From Kushneria marisflavi (lineage in GTDB: Bacteria > Pseudomonadota > Gammaproteobacteria > Pseudomonadales > Halomonadaceae), in the NCBI RefSeq assembly GCF_002157205.1, contig NZ_CP021358.1:1116001-1180000 (forward strand): 64,000 nucleotides of DNA, in the 5' to 3' direction. The notes beneath the pieces are model-generated. The model searched no databases. It saw only the letters and a list, made by a program, of their open reading frames with translations, and was not told the DNA's origin. Made by a program: the position numbers and the translations under genes. Of the stretch, positions 50,863 to 59,189 are shown one piece after another; positions within the stretch are counted from its first letter, which is position 1; each line of letters begins with the position of its first letter.

Positions 50863-51642
50863 ATGAAAGTCGCCCGACGCCGCCAGGCCATGCTGGATGC
50901 CGTACTTTCCGGTCTGACCGATGTAGATACCCTGTGCGCTCACTTTGGCGTGTCGGAAGCGACGGTCAGGCGAGATCTGGGGGCACTGGCCGAGCAGGGG
51001 CTGATCGTGCGTACCTACGGGGGCGCCGCCCATGTTGGCCTGCGCGAACCGGAGCTGACGCTGGCCCAGCGTCAGTCATGTCATGAGGACATCAAGGCAC
51101 AACTGGCCGCGCTGGCGCTTGAGCAGATCAACGATAACGACACCCTGTTGCTGGATGGCGGTACCACTACCGCGGCCCTGGCCGCGGTACTGCACCAGCG
51201 ACACGGGCTGCATGTCATTACCAACAATCTGGCAGCACTATCGGCGCTTGATCGTCTCCCCGAAGGACGAGTGACCATACTGGGCGGGGAGCTGCGCCCC
51301 TCCAGCATGACCACCATGGGCCCTGCCGCACAGGCCATGTTGACACGACTCTCGGTCGATCGCGTCTTCATGAGTGCCGATGGCGTCACCGCCGAGCTGG
51401 GACTGTGCGAGGCGAGCCCCGAACAGGCCTGGCTCAAGGAGCTGATGCTCCAGCGCAGCGCCAGGTGCTATGTCATGGCCGACCACACCAAGCTGGGTCG
51501 CACCAGCCAGCAGCACTGGACGCCGTTACCCACGGGATGGACACTGATCACCGATGCCTGTGATGAACAGGTCCTGACGCCCTTTCGCCAGCATCACGTC
51601 TGCGTGCTGTCTCTCCCCTCATCGCCTGACCATCAGGGCTGA
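50863..51642 (+). CDS. DeoR-family transcriptional regulator
   Basis: The product (259 aa) has an N-terminal winged helix-turn-helix (LCAHFGVSEATVRRDLGALAEQG, about residues 27-50), then the DeoR effector domain with LLLDGGTTTAALA (phosphate-binding) and the C-terminal ADHTKLGR. DeoR proteins sense phosphorylated sugars or sugar acids, which fits a regulator of the kdgT-lar genes immediately upstream on the same strand. The ATG at 50863 has AGAGGT upstream. A role in other sugar regulons is possible. Confidence 0.9.
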   Translation: MKVARRRQAMLDAVLSGLTDVDTLCAHFGVSEATVRRDLGALAEQGLIVRTYGGAAHVGLREPELTLAQRQSCHEDIKAQLAALALEQINDNDTLLLDGGTTTAALAAVLHQRHGLHVITNNLAALSALDRLPEGRVTILGGELRPSSMTTMGPAAQAMLTRLSVDRVFMSADGVTAELGLCEASPEQAWLKELMLQRSARCYVMADHTKLGRTSQQHWTPLPTGWTLITDACDEQVLTPFRQHHVCVLSLPSSPDHQG

Positions 51643-51848
51643 TGCCTTGCGCGCACATTGCCTCAGTCGGACATGAAAGGCCCGGGGTCAACTGGAGGTC
51701 GGTGTGCCATGCGCTTTCACGCATGACCCATTATCATGGTCGGGGTTGATACGACGCTGCCAACGCCTGACGGAATGTTATCGGCGCAGATTTCCGGCTA
51801 CGCTGTCGGTAGTTACCACATACATTGAATGCAGGATGATGATCGCTC

Positions 51849-52661
51849 ATGACCACCCAGCAGCAGATTATTGACGCGCTCGATATCGAGCAGCACTTTG
51901 ACGCTCAACAGGAAGTGGAACGACGCATCGACTTCCTGGCGGACTATCTGAAAGAAACCGGCGCCGAAACACTGGTCCTGGGCATCAGCGGCGGCGTGGA
52001 TTCCACCACGGCGGGACGCCTTTGCCAGCTTGCCGTGGAAAGAATCCGCGAGCGCGGTGGCCATGCGACCTTCCATGCCATGCGCCTGCCCTACGGTGAG
52101 CAGCATGATGAAGATGATGCTCAGGCAGCCATCAACTACATCCGGGCGGACCGGCAGCTTGACGTCAACATCAAGCCCTCGGCGGATGCCATGCTTGAAA
52201 GCCTTGAACAGAGCGGCCTTGAGTTCAATGACAAGCATCAGCGCGATTTTGTTCATGGCAACATCAAGGCACGCGCGCGCATGATTGCGCAGTATGCCGT
52301 GGCCGGTCGCCACAACGGCCTGGTGGTCGGCACCGACCATGGCGCTGAAGCGGTCATGGGCTTTTTCACCAAGCATGGGGATGGCGCCTGTGATCTCACA
52401 CCGCTTTTTGGTCTGAACAAGCGTCGCGTCCGCGCACTGCTCAGCGTGCTGGATGGCCCCGAGTCACTGGTCAACAAGGTACCCACTGCCGATCTGGAAT
52501 CCCTCTCTCCGGGTCGTGCCGATGAAGACGCCCTGGGCGTCAGCTACGATCAGATCGATGACTTCCTGGAAGGCAAGGAGATCGATCAGGCGGCCGCGAA
52601 GCGTATTATCAGTACTTTCGAACGAACGGCACACAAGCGGGATCTGCCGCGTTCACCGTAA
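51849..52661 (+). CDS. nadE: NH3-dependent NAD+ synthetase
   Basis: NadE amidates nicotinic acid adenine dinucleotide (NaAD) to NAD+. The product (270 aa) has the PP-loop GISGGVDSTTAGRL, the RMIAQYAVAG block and VGTDHGAEAVMGFFTKHGDG. Only the synthetase domain is present, with no N-terminal glutaminase, so it uses free ammonia. It is on the same strand as the lar genes; LarB uses the same NaAD pool. The 206-base gap after the DeoR gene holds no clear element. Confidence 0.95.
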   Translation: MTTQQQIIDALDIEQHFDAQQEVERRIDFLADYLKETGAETLVLGISGGVDSTTAGRLCQLAVERIRERGGHATFHAMRLPYGEQHDEDDAQAAINYIRADRQLDVNIKPSADAMLESLEQSGLEFNDKHQRDFVHGNIKARARMIAQYAVAGRHNGLVVGTDHGAEAVMGFFTKHGDGACDLTPLFGLNKRRVRALLSVLDGPESLVNKVPTADLESLSPGRADEDALGVSYDQIDDFLEGKEIDQAAAKRIISTFERTAHKRDLPRSP

Positions 52662-52696
52662 CCCATTCCAGACCCTGAACCCTGATGCTGCCGGAG

Positions 52697-52733
52697 GCTT
52701 GAGCGCTTGTGACTTGACGCAGGGCGCTCAAGC
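52697..52733 (+). terminator. Hairpin downstream of nadE
   Basis: GCTTGAGCGC and GCGCTCAAGC form 10-bp arms around a 17-base loop, 35 bases after the nadE stop. There is no T-run, so it may be a weak or Rho-assisted terminator. Confidence 0.45.
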
Positions 52734-52766
52734 ATCTGAGATAGCCTCTCACGCAAGGAGGCACAC

Positions 52767-53867
52767 ATGCATCAAGAGGATTCCCCATCAGAGGGTCGCA
52801 CGCAGCGCGATCGCTATCCGCCGGCCAACAGCTGGGCCGATCAGCCGCGTAGCGATGCCCCCGAAGAGGACAAGCACGAGCCGCCTAGAGACGTTCCGGG
52901 CTGGCGGGAGAAGTGCTATCTTGCCTGGGATCTGATCATCATGGTGCTGGTGTCGACCAGCCTGCTGCTGATCCTTTTTGACACGCTATACCTGACCAGT
53001 CCCTTTCGCGATCTGCTTTCGGCCATCTCGCCGACGCTTGAGCAATGGGGTGGCTGGCTACATGCCAATTTTGAAACGATCGATCTCTGGTTCGTTGCCG
53101 TCTTCGTATTCGACGTACTGGTGGGCTGGGCGTTCGCCATCTGGGACAGGCGCTACCATCGCTGGTTTTTCTACCCCTTCGTGCACTGGTACGACGTGCT
53201 TGGCTGCATTCCGGTCGGCGGGCTGCGGCTGCTGCGCGTGCTGCGTATCATCGGGCTTCTGGTTCGGCTGCAGCGTACGCGCCTGATCGATATTCGCACC
53301 TGGGGCATCTATCGCTTTTTCTACAAGTATTACGAAATCGCACTCGAAGAGATCTCTGATCGCGTGATCGTCAGAATGCTGACCGATGTGCAGGAAGGCT
53401 TTCTCTCCAAGGGCAACATTTCACGCCGCGTGACCGACGAAGTTCTACTGCCCCGCAAGCAGCAGCTTGTCGATGACGTGGCCCATCGCATTCAGCGTGT
53501 ACTGGGCGAAAGCTATGCCCATCATCGCGAGGACATCAATGACTGGGTCAGCGGCCTGGTCCATCGCGCCATCACGGAAAACCCGACCGTTCGCAGCCTG
53601 CAGCGTTTACCGATGGGCGCTCAGATGGTCGAAGCCATGGACGAGGCGATGGCGGATGTGGCCAACCGGTTGATTCGCGAAGCCGTCATCGGCATTCGTT
53701 CACCGGATTTTCGGTCCCTGATCGAAGAGCTGGCCAATCGCACCATCGACCGCAGCGTCCCGGTCAGTGCCAGTGACTATCAGGCGCTCGAACAGGTACT
53801 GGTCGAGGTGCTTGATGTGCTCAAGAGTGAAGTGAAGGTACAGCGCTGGAAGGAACGCTATTACTAG
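52767..53867 (+). CDS. Voltage-sensor-like membrane protein without a pore
   Basis: The product (366 aa) has a charged, Pro-rich N-terminus, then helices at about 54-77, 107-130 and 138-156. A basic helix follows, GGLRLLRVLRIIGLLVRLQRTR broken down as GGLRLLRVLRIIG plus LLVRLQRTR, with Arg every three to four residues, as in S4 of voltage sensors. The preceding WYDVLGCIPV resembles the end of S3. No pore helix or selectivity filter is seen. Residues 200-366 form a long helical cytoplasmic domain. It may be an ion-transporter-family protein or a stand-alone sensor; its function is unknown. Confidence 0.7.
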   Translation: MHQEDSPSEGRTQRDRYPPANSWADQPRSDAPEEDKHEPPRDVPGWREKCYLAWDLIIMVLVSTSLLLILFDTLYLTSPFRDLLSAISPTLEQWGGWLHANFETIDLWFVAVFVFDVLVGWAFAIWDRRYHRWFFYPFVHWYDVLGCIPVGGLRLLRVLRIIGLLVRLQRTRLIDIRTWGIYRFFYKYYEIALEEISDRVIVRMLTDVQEGFLSKGNISRRVTDEVLLPRKQQLVDDVAHRIQRVLGESYAHHREDINDWVSGLVHRAITENPTVRSLQRLPMGAQMVEAMDEAMADVANRLIREAVIGIRSPDFRSLIEELANRTIDRSVPVSASDYQALEQVLVEVLDVLKSEVKVQRWKERYY

Positions 53868-53880
53868 CGCCAGCGGCGAC

Positions 53881-53913
53881 CGCGACGTGACGCCTGTCCG
53901 GCGTCACGTCGCG
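53881..53913. terminator. Hairpin terminator between convergent genes
   Basis: Perfect 14-bp arms CGCGACGTGACGCC / TGTCC / GGCGTCACGTCGCG lie between the voltage-sensor-like gene (+) and the cytochrome b561 gene (-). T-runs are weak. Confidence 0.8.
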
Positions 53914-53969
53914 GTGACTCTGATTTGGTGAACGCTGCTCCGTGAGCCAGCCCCGGCCTTGAAGGGGCA

Positions 53970-54557
53970 TTAACGATCGGGGTGGCTGGCCATCTTCTTC
54001 AGGGTGCCGTCATGTCGAATCAGGCCGTGCCATACCACGGCCAGCAGCACATGCCCGGCGATCAGCACTCCCAGCGTCCATGCCATCCAGACATGCCACT
54101 GGGCCGTGAGCTCGGCCAGCCCGCCCATTTCGCGTCCGCCGCTCATGAGCTGCACGCCAAACACTACCAGCGGCCTGCCGGATGCCCAGTTCATGGTCAG
54201 TCCCAGCAGCGGGACCAGAATCATCAGCAGATACATGAGAAGCTGACCAAAGGCGACCAGCATTTCGGCCCCCCGGTCATGGGGTGGGCGATTGGAAAGA
54301 TTGTAAAGCCCCCATGTCGAGCGCAGGGCCACCAGAAGCATCAGCGTGAACCCGATGCTCTTGTGCGTTCCCACCATAAAGGAAACCCAGGGGGCGCGCC
54401 CGACCAGACCGGCCGCGATCATGCCGGCAAACTGCCACAGCAAAAGCACCGCCATCAGCCAGTGAAAAAGACGGCTGATACGCCCATAATATTCGCGAGT
54501 ATCTCGCCAGGCGATGGAAGGCACAAAAGGCTCCTTGAAGCTTGGGCCGCGCGACAC
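53970..54557 (-). CDS. Cytochrome b561-type protein
   Basis: The product (195 aa) has four transmembrane helices, each pair carrying candidate haem ligands: His in SRLFHWLM, GTHKSIGF, QWHVWMAW and AGHVLLAVVWHG. Family members are di-haem quinone oxidoreductases of the inner membrane. The start is at 54557. It lies divergent from the NodT efflux gene (120 bases) and convergent with the voltage-sensor-like gene. The electron partner is unknown. Confidence 0.88.
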   Translation of the reverse strand: MSRGPSFKEPFVPSIAWRDTREYYGRISRLFHWLMAVLLLWQFAGMIAAGLVGRAPWVSFMVGTHKSIGFTLMLLVALRSTWGLYNLSNRPPHDRGAEMLVAFGQLLMYLLMILVPLLGLTMNWASGRPLVVFGVQLMSGGREMGGLAELTAQWHVWMAWTLGVLIAGHVLLAVVWHGLIRHDGTLKKMASHPDR

Positions 54558-54676
54558 GCGCGACGGACAGGCCTACATTAGTTCAGCGGGCTTGTCTGGT
54601 GCTGAAAAAGATCCTCTTACTCCACATAAGAGGGATGTGTATTACCATAACGCCTGCCTGCCACCTTATTGAGAGC

Positions 54677-56206
54677 ATGATGCGCCAGTTTCAAGCTGCC
54701 CTTTCGCACCGCGCCGTCGCGCTTTCGCTCGTTCTTGGTGTGACCTCCCTGCTACTGAGTGCCTGTGGAGCACCGGCCATGAAGCCGGTGGAGCTGACGC
54801 TGCGCGAGCAGGCCCCACTGTCCGGACTGGCTCATGACCACAACACGTTCGGGCGCTGGCCACAGGCCACATGGTGGCACGACTTTGATGACTCGCAGCT
54901 TAACGCCCTGATCGAGCGTGCCATGGCCAGCGCGCCGTCGCTGGACAGCGCCCGGGCGCGCTTCGAAATTGCCTCCCGTCAGCTGGAGGGCAGCCAGGCC
55001 GATACCCGCGCAAAGCTTGAAGGCAGTATTCGGGCCAACCAGAGCTATAGCCATACCGACCTTGAATATCCGGCCCTCGGTCTACCGGGTTTCGACGCCG
55101 GCAGTGCCGGCAACAGCCAGCGCAGCAATGTGGGCCTGGCCACCCTGTCGTTTGACTGGGATCTTGATTGGTGGGGCAAGAAGCGCGCCGCCATCGAGGC
55201 CGCGCTTGATCAGCGCCACGCCGCACGACTGGAGCAGGCCGCTGCTGCCAGCGCCCTGCAGGCCGGCATCACCCGCGCCTATATGGACTGGCAACTGCGT
55301 CAGGCCCAGCTATCGAATCTGGACATGCTTCTAGACGCCGCTCGCGAGAGCGTGCGCATTACTGCCCTTCGCGTCGAGCGAGAGATCGAAAATCCTGCGA
55401 AACTGGATCAGGCTCATGAGCAGATTTCCACGCTCGAGCAGCAACGCGCACAGACCGATGGTGCCGCCCGGCTGGACCAGATACAGCTGGCCACACTGAT
55501 GGGGGTGTCTCCGGGCGAGCTTGATGATCTGACACCGAAACCCCTCCCCCAGCTGGACACCACGCTGCCGAGTGAAGCCGGACTCGAGCTGATTGCCCGC
55601 CGACCGGACATCATGGCCAGCCGCTGGCAGGTCGAGGCCCGCATACGCGGCATTGATCAGGCACGCGCCGACTACTACCCCAACGTCAGCCTGTCAGCAC
55701 TGGCCGGTTTTCTGCGCCTTCATCCGTTGGGCACAGGCCGCAACGAGGATATATCGATGGCATCGATCGGCCCGGCAGTAACGCTGCCCATCTTTGAAGG
55801 CGGACGGCTCGATGCCCGCTATAACGCCAGTCGCGCCCAGCTGGAAAGTGCCATCGCCGACTACAACCAGCGCGTCGTGGATGCCGCTCAGGATGTGGCC
55901 CGCCAGACCGTCACGATGGCACGCCTCGAGGCACAGCGTGAGGCGCAGTCACAGGCGCTTGAAAGTTATCAGCACCGCCTTGAACTTGCTCGCGAGCGAG
56001 ATCATCGCGGTGTCGAGGATCCGCGCACACTGATCGAGGCACAGCAGGGGCTCATCCGTGAGCGCATGACGCGTCTGGCACTCGATGGCGAGCTGCTGGA
56101 TACCCGGATACAGCTGATTCATGCCCTGGGCGGGGGCTATCATGGGCGCGTCCCCGATGCCGACACGCGCTATTTGACGACGGGAAGTGCCACTGATGAG
56201 TCATGA
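54677..56206 (+). CDS. Outer-membrane efflux lipoprotein (NodT/OprM type)
   Basis: The product (about 509 aa) has a lipoprotein signal peptide with the lipobox LLLSAC, then two OEP repeats (about 100-290 and 310-490) with long coiled-coil helices typical of TolC-like channels. ATG codons at 54677 and 54680 are both good starts; the earlier in-frame ATG at 54542 would bury the signal peptide. It is the first gene of an efflux operon with EmrA-like and EmrB-like partners. Substrates are not inferable. Confidence 0.9.
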   Translation: MMRQFQAALSHRAVALSLVLGVTSLLLSACGAPAMKPVELTLREQAPLSGLAHDHNTFGRWPQATWWHDFDDSQLNALIERAMASAPSLDSARARFEIASRQLEGSQADTRAKLEGSIRANQSYSHTDLEYPALGLPGFDAGSAGNSQRSNVGLATLSFDWDLDWWGKKRAAIEAALDQRHAARLEQAAAASALQAGITRAYMDWQLRQAQLSNLDMLLDAARESVRITALRVEREIENPAKLDQAHEQISTLEQQRAQTDGAARLDQIQLATLMGVSPGELDDLTPKPLPQLDTTLPSEAGLELIARRPDIMASRWQVEARIRGIDQARADYYPNVSLSALAGFLRLHPLGTGRNEDISMASIGPAVTLPIFEGGRLDARYNASRAQLESAIADYNQRVVDAAQDVARQTVTMARLEAQREAQSQALESYQHRLELARERDHRGVEDPRTLIEAQQGLIRERMTRLALDGELLDTRIQLIHALGGGYHGRVPDADTRYLTTGSATDES

Positions 56207-57446
56207 CAACGACGACAGGATCGACCACGAGGCTCACGGTCATCCCTCTGACGGAGAGGATACCGCTGAAGCGCCGGTATCGCGCAAAAAACGCAATCTC
56301 ATTCTGCTCGTCATCGCGCTGGTATTTGTGCTGGCCGGTATTGGCTGGTATCTGCTGGAGACCCTGGTGCTCAGCACCCGCGTCATTACCGATGATGCCT
56401 ACGTCCAGGGTGATCAGGTCAATATCTCCTCACAGATCAACGCCACGGTAACGGCCATCAGCGTTGAAGATACCGAGCCGGTCAAACGCGGCCAGGTGCT
56501 GGTCACGCTGGACGACAGCGATACCCGCAACGCGCTTGATCAGGCCGGCGCGCAGCTGGCGCAGGCCGTGCGCCAGTATCGTCAGCAACTAGCACAGGCC
56601 GTACAGTTTGATGCGGCCGTGGTCACCGCCCGCGCACAGTTCGAGCGTGCCCGCGACGAGTATCAGCGCCGCAAGCCGCTGCTGGCCCAGCGTGCTGCCT
56701 CAAAAGAAGAAGTCGACAGCGCCCGGCGCCAGTATGACGCCGCCCGGGCACAGCTCGAGCAGGCCCAGGCGCAGGCCCGCGCGGCCCATGCCCTGATCGA
56801 TGGCACCGACCTCTGGCATGATCCTGGCGTCATGCAGGCCCGTGCCGCCTACCGCGATGCCTGGATTGCCCAGCAGAGAACGCACGTCATCGCGCCGGTC
56901 GATGGCCGCGTTGCCAGCCGACAGGTACAGCTGGGCCAGAGCGTGCAGGCCGGACAGCCGCTTTTGACGGTCGTGCCGCTGCACCATCTCTGGGTGGAGG
57001 CCAACTTCAAGGAGACCCAGCTGGGGCGGGTACGCATCGGGCAAGCCGCCACCGTGACCACCGACTTCTACGGCGATGACGTGGTCTATCACGGCCACGT
57101 GGCCGGACTGTCGGCCGGTACCGGATCGGCGTTTTCCCTGCTGCCGGCCCAGAACGCCACCGGCAACTGGATCAAGGTGGTGCAACGCGTGCCGGTTCGT
57201 GTCGTCCTTGAAGGCGATACCCTCGACACTCACCCACTGAGAGTCGGGCTATCCACCTATACGCGGATCGATTTAAACGATAATGCCGATGGCCCCAGGC
57301 TGGGGGATGCCCCCGAAGTCCGAGCCCCTCAGCGCACCACGGTATTTGATGCACGACAGCGTCAGGCCGATGACGCTGCCATGGCCATCATCCGCGATAA
57401 CGCCGGCGACCTGCTCAAGGATGCCGACGACAGCGCTACGCCATGA
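56196..57446 (+). CDS. EmrA-type membrane fusion protein
   Basis: The product (416 aa) has a His/Asp-rich cytoplasmic N-terminus, one membrane anchor (residues about 33-55), the biotinyl-lipoyl motif DDAYVQGDQVNISSQIN, a coiled-coil hairpin (about 100-190) and the barrel domain with VEANFKETQLG. This is the periplasmic adaptor linking the MFS pump to NodT. The ATG at 56196 overlaps the nodT stop by 11 bases. A GTG at 56187 is also in frame. Confidence 0.93.
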   Translation: MSHDNDDRIDHEAHGHPSDGEDTAEAPVSRKKRNLILLVIALVFVLAGIGWYLLETLVLSTRVITDDAYVQGDQVNISSQINATVTAISVEDTEPVKRGQVLVTLDDSDTRNALDQAGAQLAQAVRQYRQQLAQAVQFDAAVVTARAQFERARDEYQRRKPLLAQRAASKEEVDSARRQYDAARAQLEQAQAQARAAHALIDGTDLWHDPGVMQARAAYRDAWIAQQRTHVIAPVDGRVASRQVQLGQSVQAGQPLLTVVPLHHLWVEANFKETQLGRVRIGQAATVTTDFYGDDVVYHGHVAGLSAGTGSAFSLLPAQNATGNWIKVVQRVPVRVVLEGDTLDTHPLRVGLSTYTRIDLNDNADGPRLGDAPEVRAPQRTTVFDARQRQADDAAMAIIRDNAGDLLKDADDSATP

Positions 57447-58999
57447 GTGAGGCGGCCACCGCTCCCGGCGAGCAGGAAGCCATGGCGCCTCTGCGCGGCA
57501 TCAAGCTGGTTCTACTAACGCTGGCGATGGGCCTTGCCACCTTCATGGAGGTGCTCGACATCTCCATCGTCAACGTCTCGGTGCATACCATTGCCGGCGA
57601 CATGGGGGTCAGTACCAGCGAGGGCACCTGGGCCATCAGTGCCTATGCCCTCTCCAGCGCCATCGCCCAGCCGCTGACCGGCTGGCTGGCGCGACGCTTT
57701 GGCGAGGTGCGCCTGTTTTGCACCTCCATTTCACTGTTCGTGCTGTTCTCGGCCCTGTGTGGTTTTGCCAACAGCATGATCATGCTCGTGGTCTTTCGCC
57801 TGCTTCAGGGTGCAGTGTCCGGCCCGCTGGTACCGCTGACCCAGACACTGCTATTGAAGAACTATCCGCCGGAAAAGCGCAGCATGGCCATTGGACTGTG
57901 GGCCATGACCGTGGTGGTCGCCCCCATCTGTGGCCCGATTCTCGGCGGCTGGCTGACCGATAACTACTCCTGGCCATGGATTTTCTACATCAATATTCCG
58001 GTCGGCATTCTGTCGCTGGTGCTGAGCCTGTGGCTGCTGCGCGGGCGCGAATCAAAAACCACTCGTGTGCCGGTCGATGTCATCGGGCTGGGACTTTTGA
58101 TCGTGGGCGTCGGTGCGCTGCAGTTCATGCTCGATAACGGCAACGATCATGACTGGTTTGCCTCCCCCATGATCCTGACGCTGGGCATCGTGGCGCTGGT
58201 CGGCATTACCTTTCTGGTGGCCTGGGTGTTGATGCATCGCCGTCCGGTGGTCAATCTGCGCCTGTTCGGCCAGCGCAATTTCGCCATCGGCACACTGTGT
58301 CTGTCACTGGGCATGTTCGCCTTTTTCGGCAACACGGTGATCACCCCCAACTGGGTGCAGCAGGTCATGGGCTATAACGCGACCTGGGCCGGCCTTGCCG
58401 TGGCCCCCATCGGTATCCTGGCGCTGTTTGCCTCACCGCTGGTCGGGCGTTTTCAAAGCCATTTTGACCTGCGCTTTCTGGTTACTTTTGGCTTTGCGGT
58501 CTTCGCCTTCTGTTCGTTCTGGGCGGCAGGCTTTAACAACCAGATTGCCTATGAAGAGCTGGCCATGCCCCGCTTCGTGATGGGCGCCGGTGTGGCGTTC
58601 TTTTTCGTGCCCATCAACCAGATTATCTTTGCCGGACTCAGGGACGATCAGATTGCCGATGCTTCAGGCCTTTCCAACTTCTGCCGCACCCTGGCCACCA
58701 GTATCTCCACGGCGGTATCGGTCACTCTCTATGACCATCGCAGCATCTATCACCACGCGCGCCTGACGGAAGCGGTCGTCCCTGGCAGTCCGGAGACCGA
58801 GCACTATCTGGATCAACTGGGGACACTGGGCCTGCATGATCAGAGCGCCTGGGCCATGATGAATGATGTCGTCAATGCCCAAGCCGCGACCATGGCGTTC
58901 AATGACGTCATCTGGCTGTTCGGTATCATCTTTGTGGTGGCCATCGGCCTGATCTGGCTGGCACGCCCGCCCTTTCCCTCCGGCGGGCCAATGCACTGA
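57443..58999 (+). CDS. EmrB/QacA-family MFS drug exporter (14 TM)
   Basis: The product (518 aa) is a DHA2-family major facilitator. Helix 1 holds the family motif LDISIVNVSVHTIA, motif A reads GWLARRFGEVR, and antiporter motif C appears as GPILGGWLTD. Helices 13-14 end near WLARPPFPSGG. The ATG overlaps the adaptor stop (ATGA at 57443), so the operon is NodT-EmrA-EmrB, a complete tripartite proton-driven pump. It probably exports hydrophobic drugs, bile-salt-like compounds or uncouplers, as EmrAB does in E. coli. Confidence 0.94.
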   Translation: MSEAATAPGEQEAMAPLRGIKLVLLTLAMGLATFMEVLDISIVNVSVHTIAGDMGVSTSEGTWAISAYALSSAIAQPLTGWLARRFGEVRLFCTSISLFVLFSALCGFANSMIMLVVFRLLQGAVSGPLVPLTQTLLLKNYPPEKRSMAIGLWAMTVVVAPICGPILGGWLTDNYSWPWIFYINIPVGILSLVLSLWLLRGRESKTTRVPVDVIGLGLLIVGVGALQFMLDNGNDHDWFASPMILTLGIVALVGITFLVAWVLMHRRPVVNLRLFGQRNFAIGTLCLSLGMFAFFGNTVITPNWVQQVMGYNATWAGLAVAPIGILALFASPLVGRFQSHFDLRFLVTFGFAVFAFCSFWAAGFNNQIAYEELAMPRFVMGAGVAFFFVPINQIIFAGLRDDQIADASGLSNFCRTLATSISTAVSVTLYDHRSIYHHARLTEAVVPGSPETEHYLDQLGTLGLHDQSAWAMMNDVVNAQAATMAFNDVIWLFGIIFVVAIGLIWLARPPFPSGGPMH

Positions 59000-59189
59000 A
59001 TTTATCGGTATCGCCTTCAATTTATATTAAGCACCGATTAAGTTCGTGTACCAGGCTAACATTGCCGACTAATATCTGGTGCTGACGCTATCCAACATTT
59101 CCCTCGCCGGTCTCCTCCCCTAAGCTCTGGCGTTCGGGACTTGTCAGCGCCGTCTGTCATCTTTCAACCACATTGGCATGGAGGCCATC

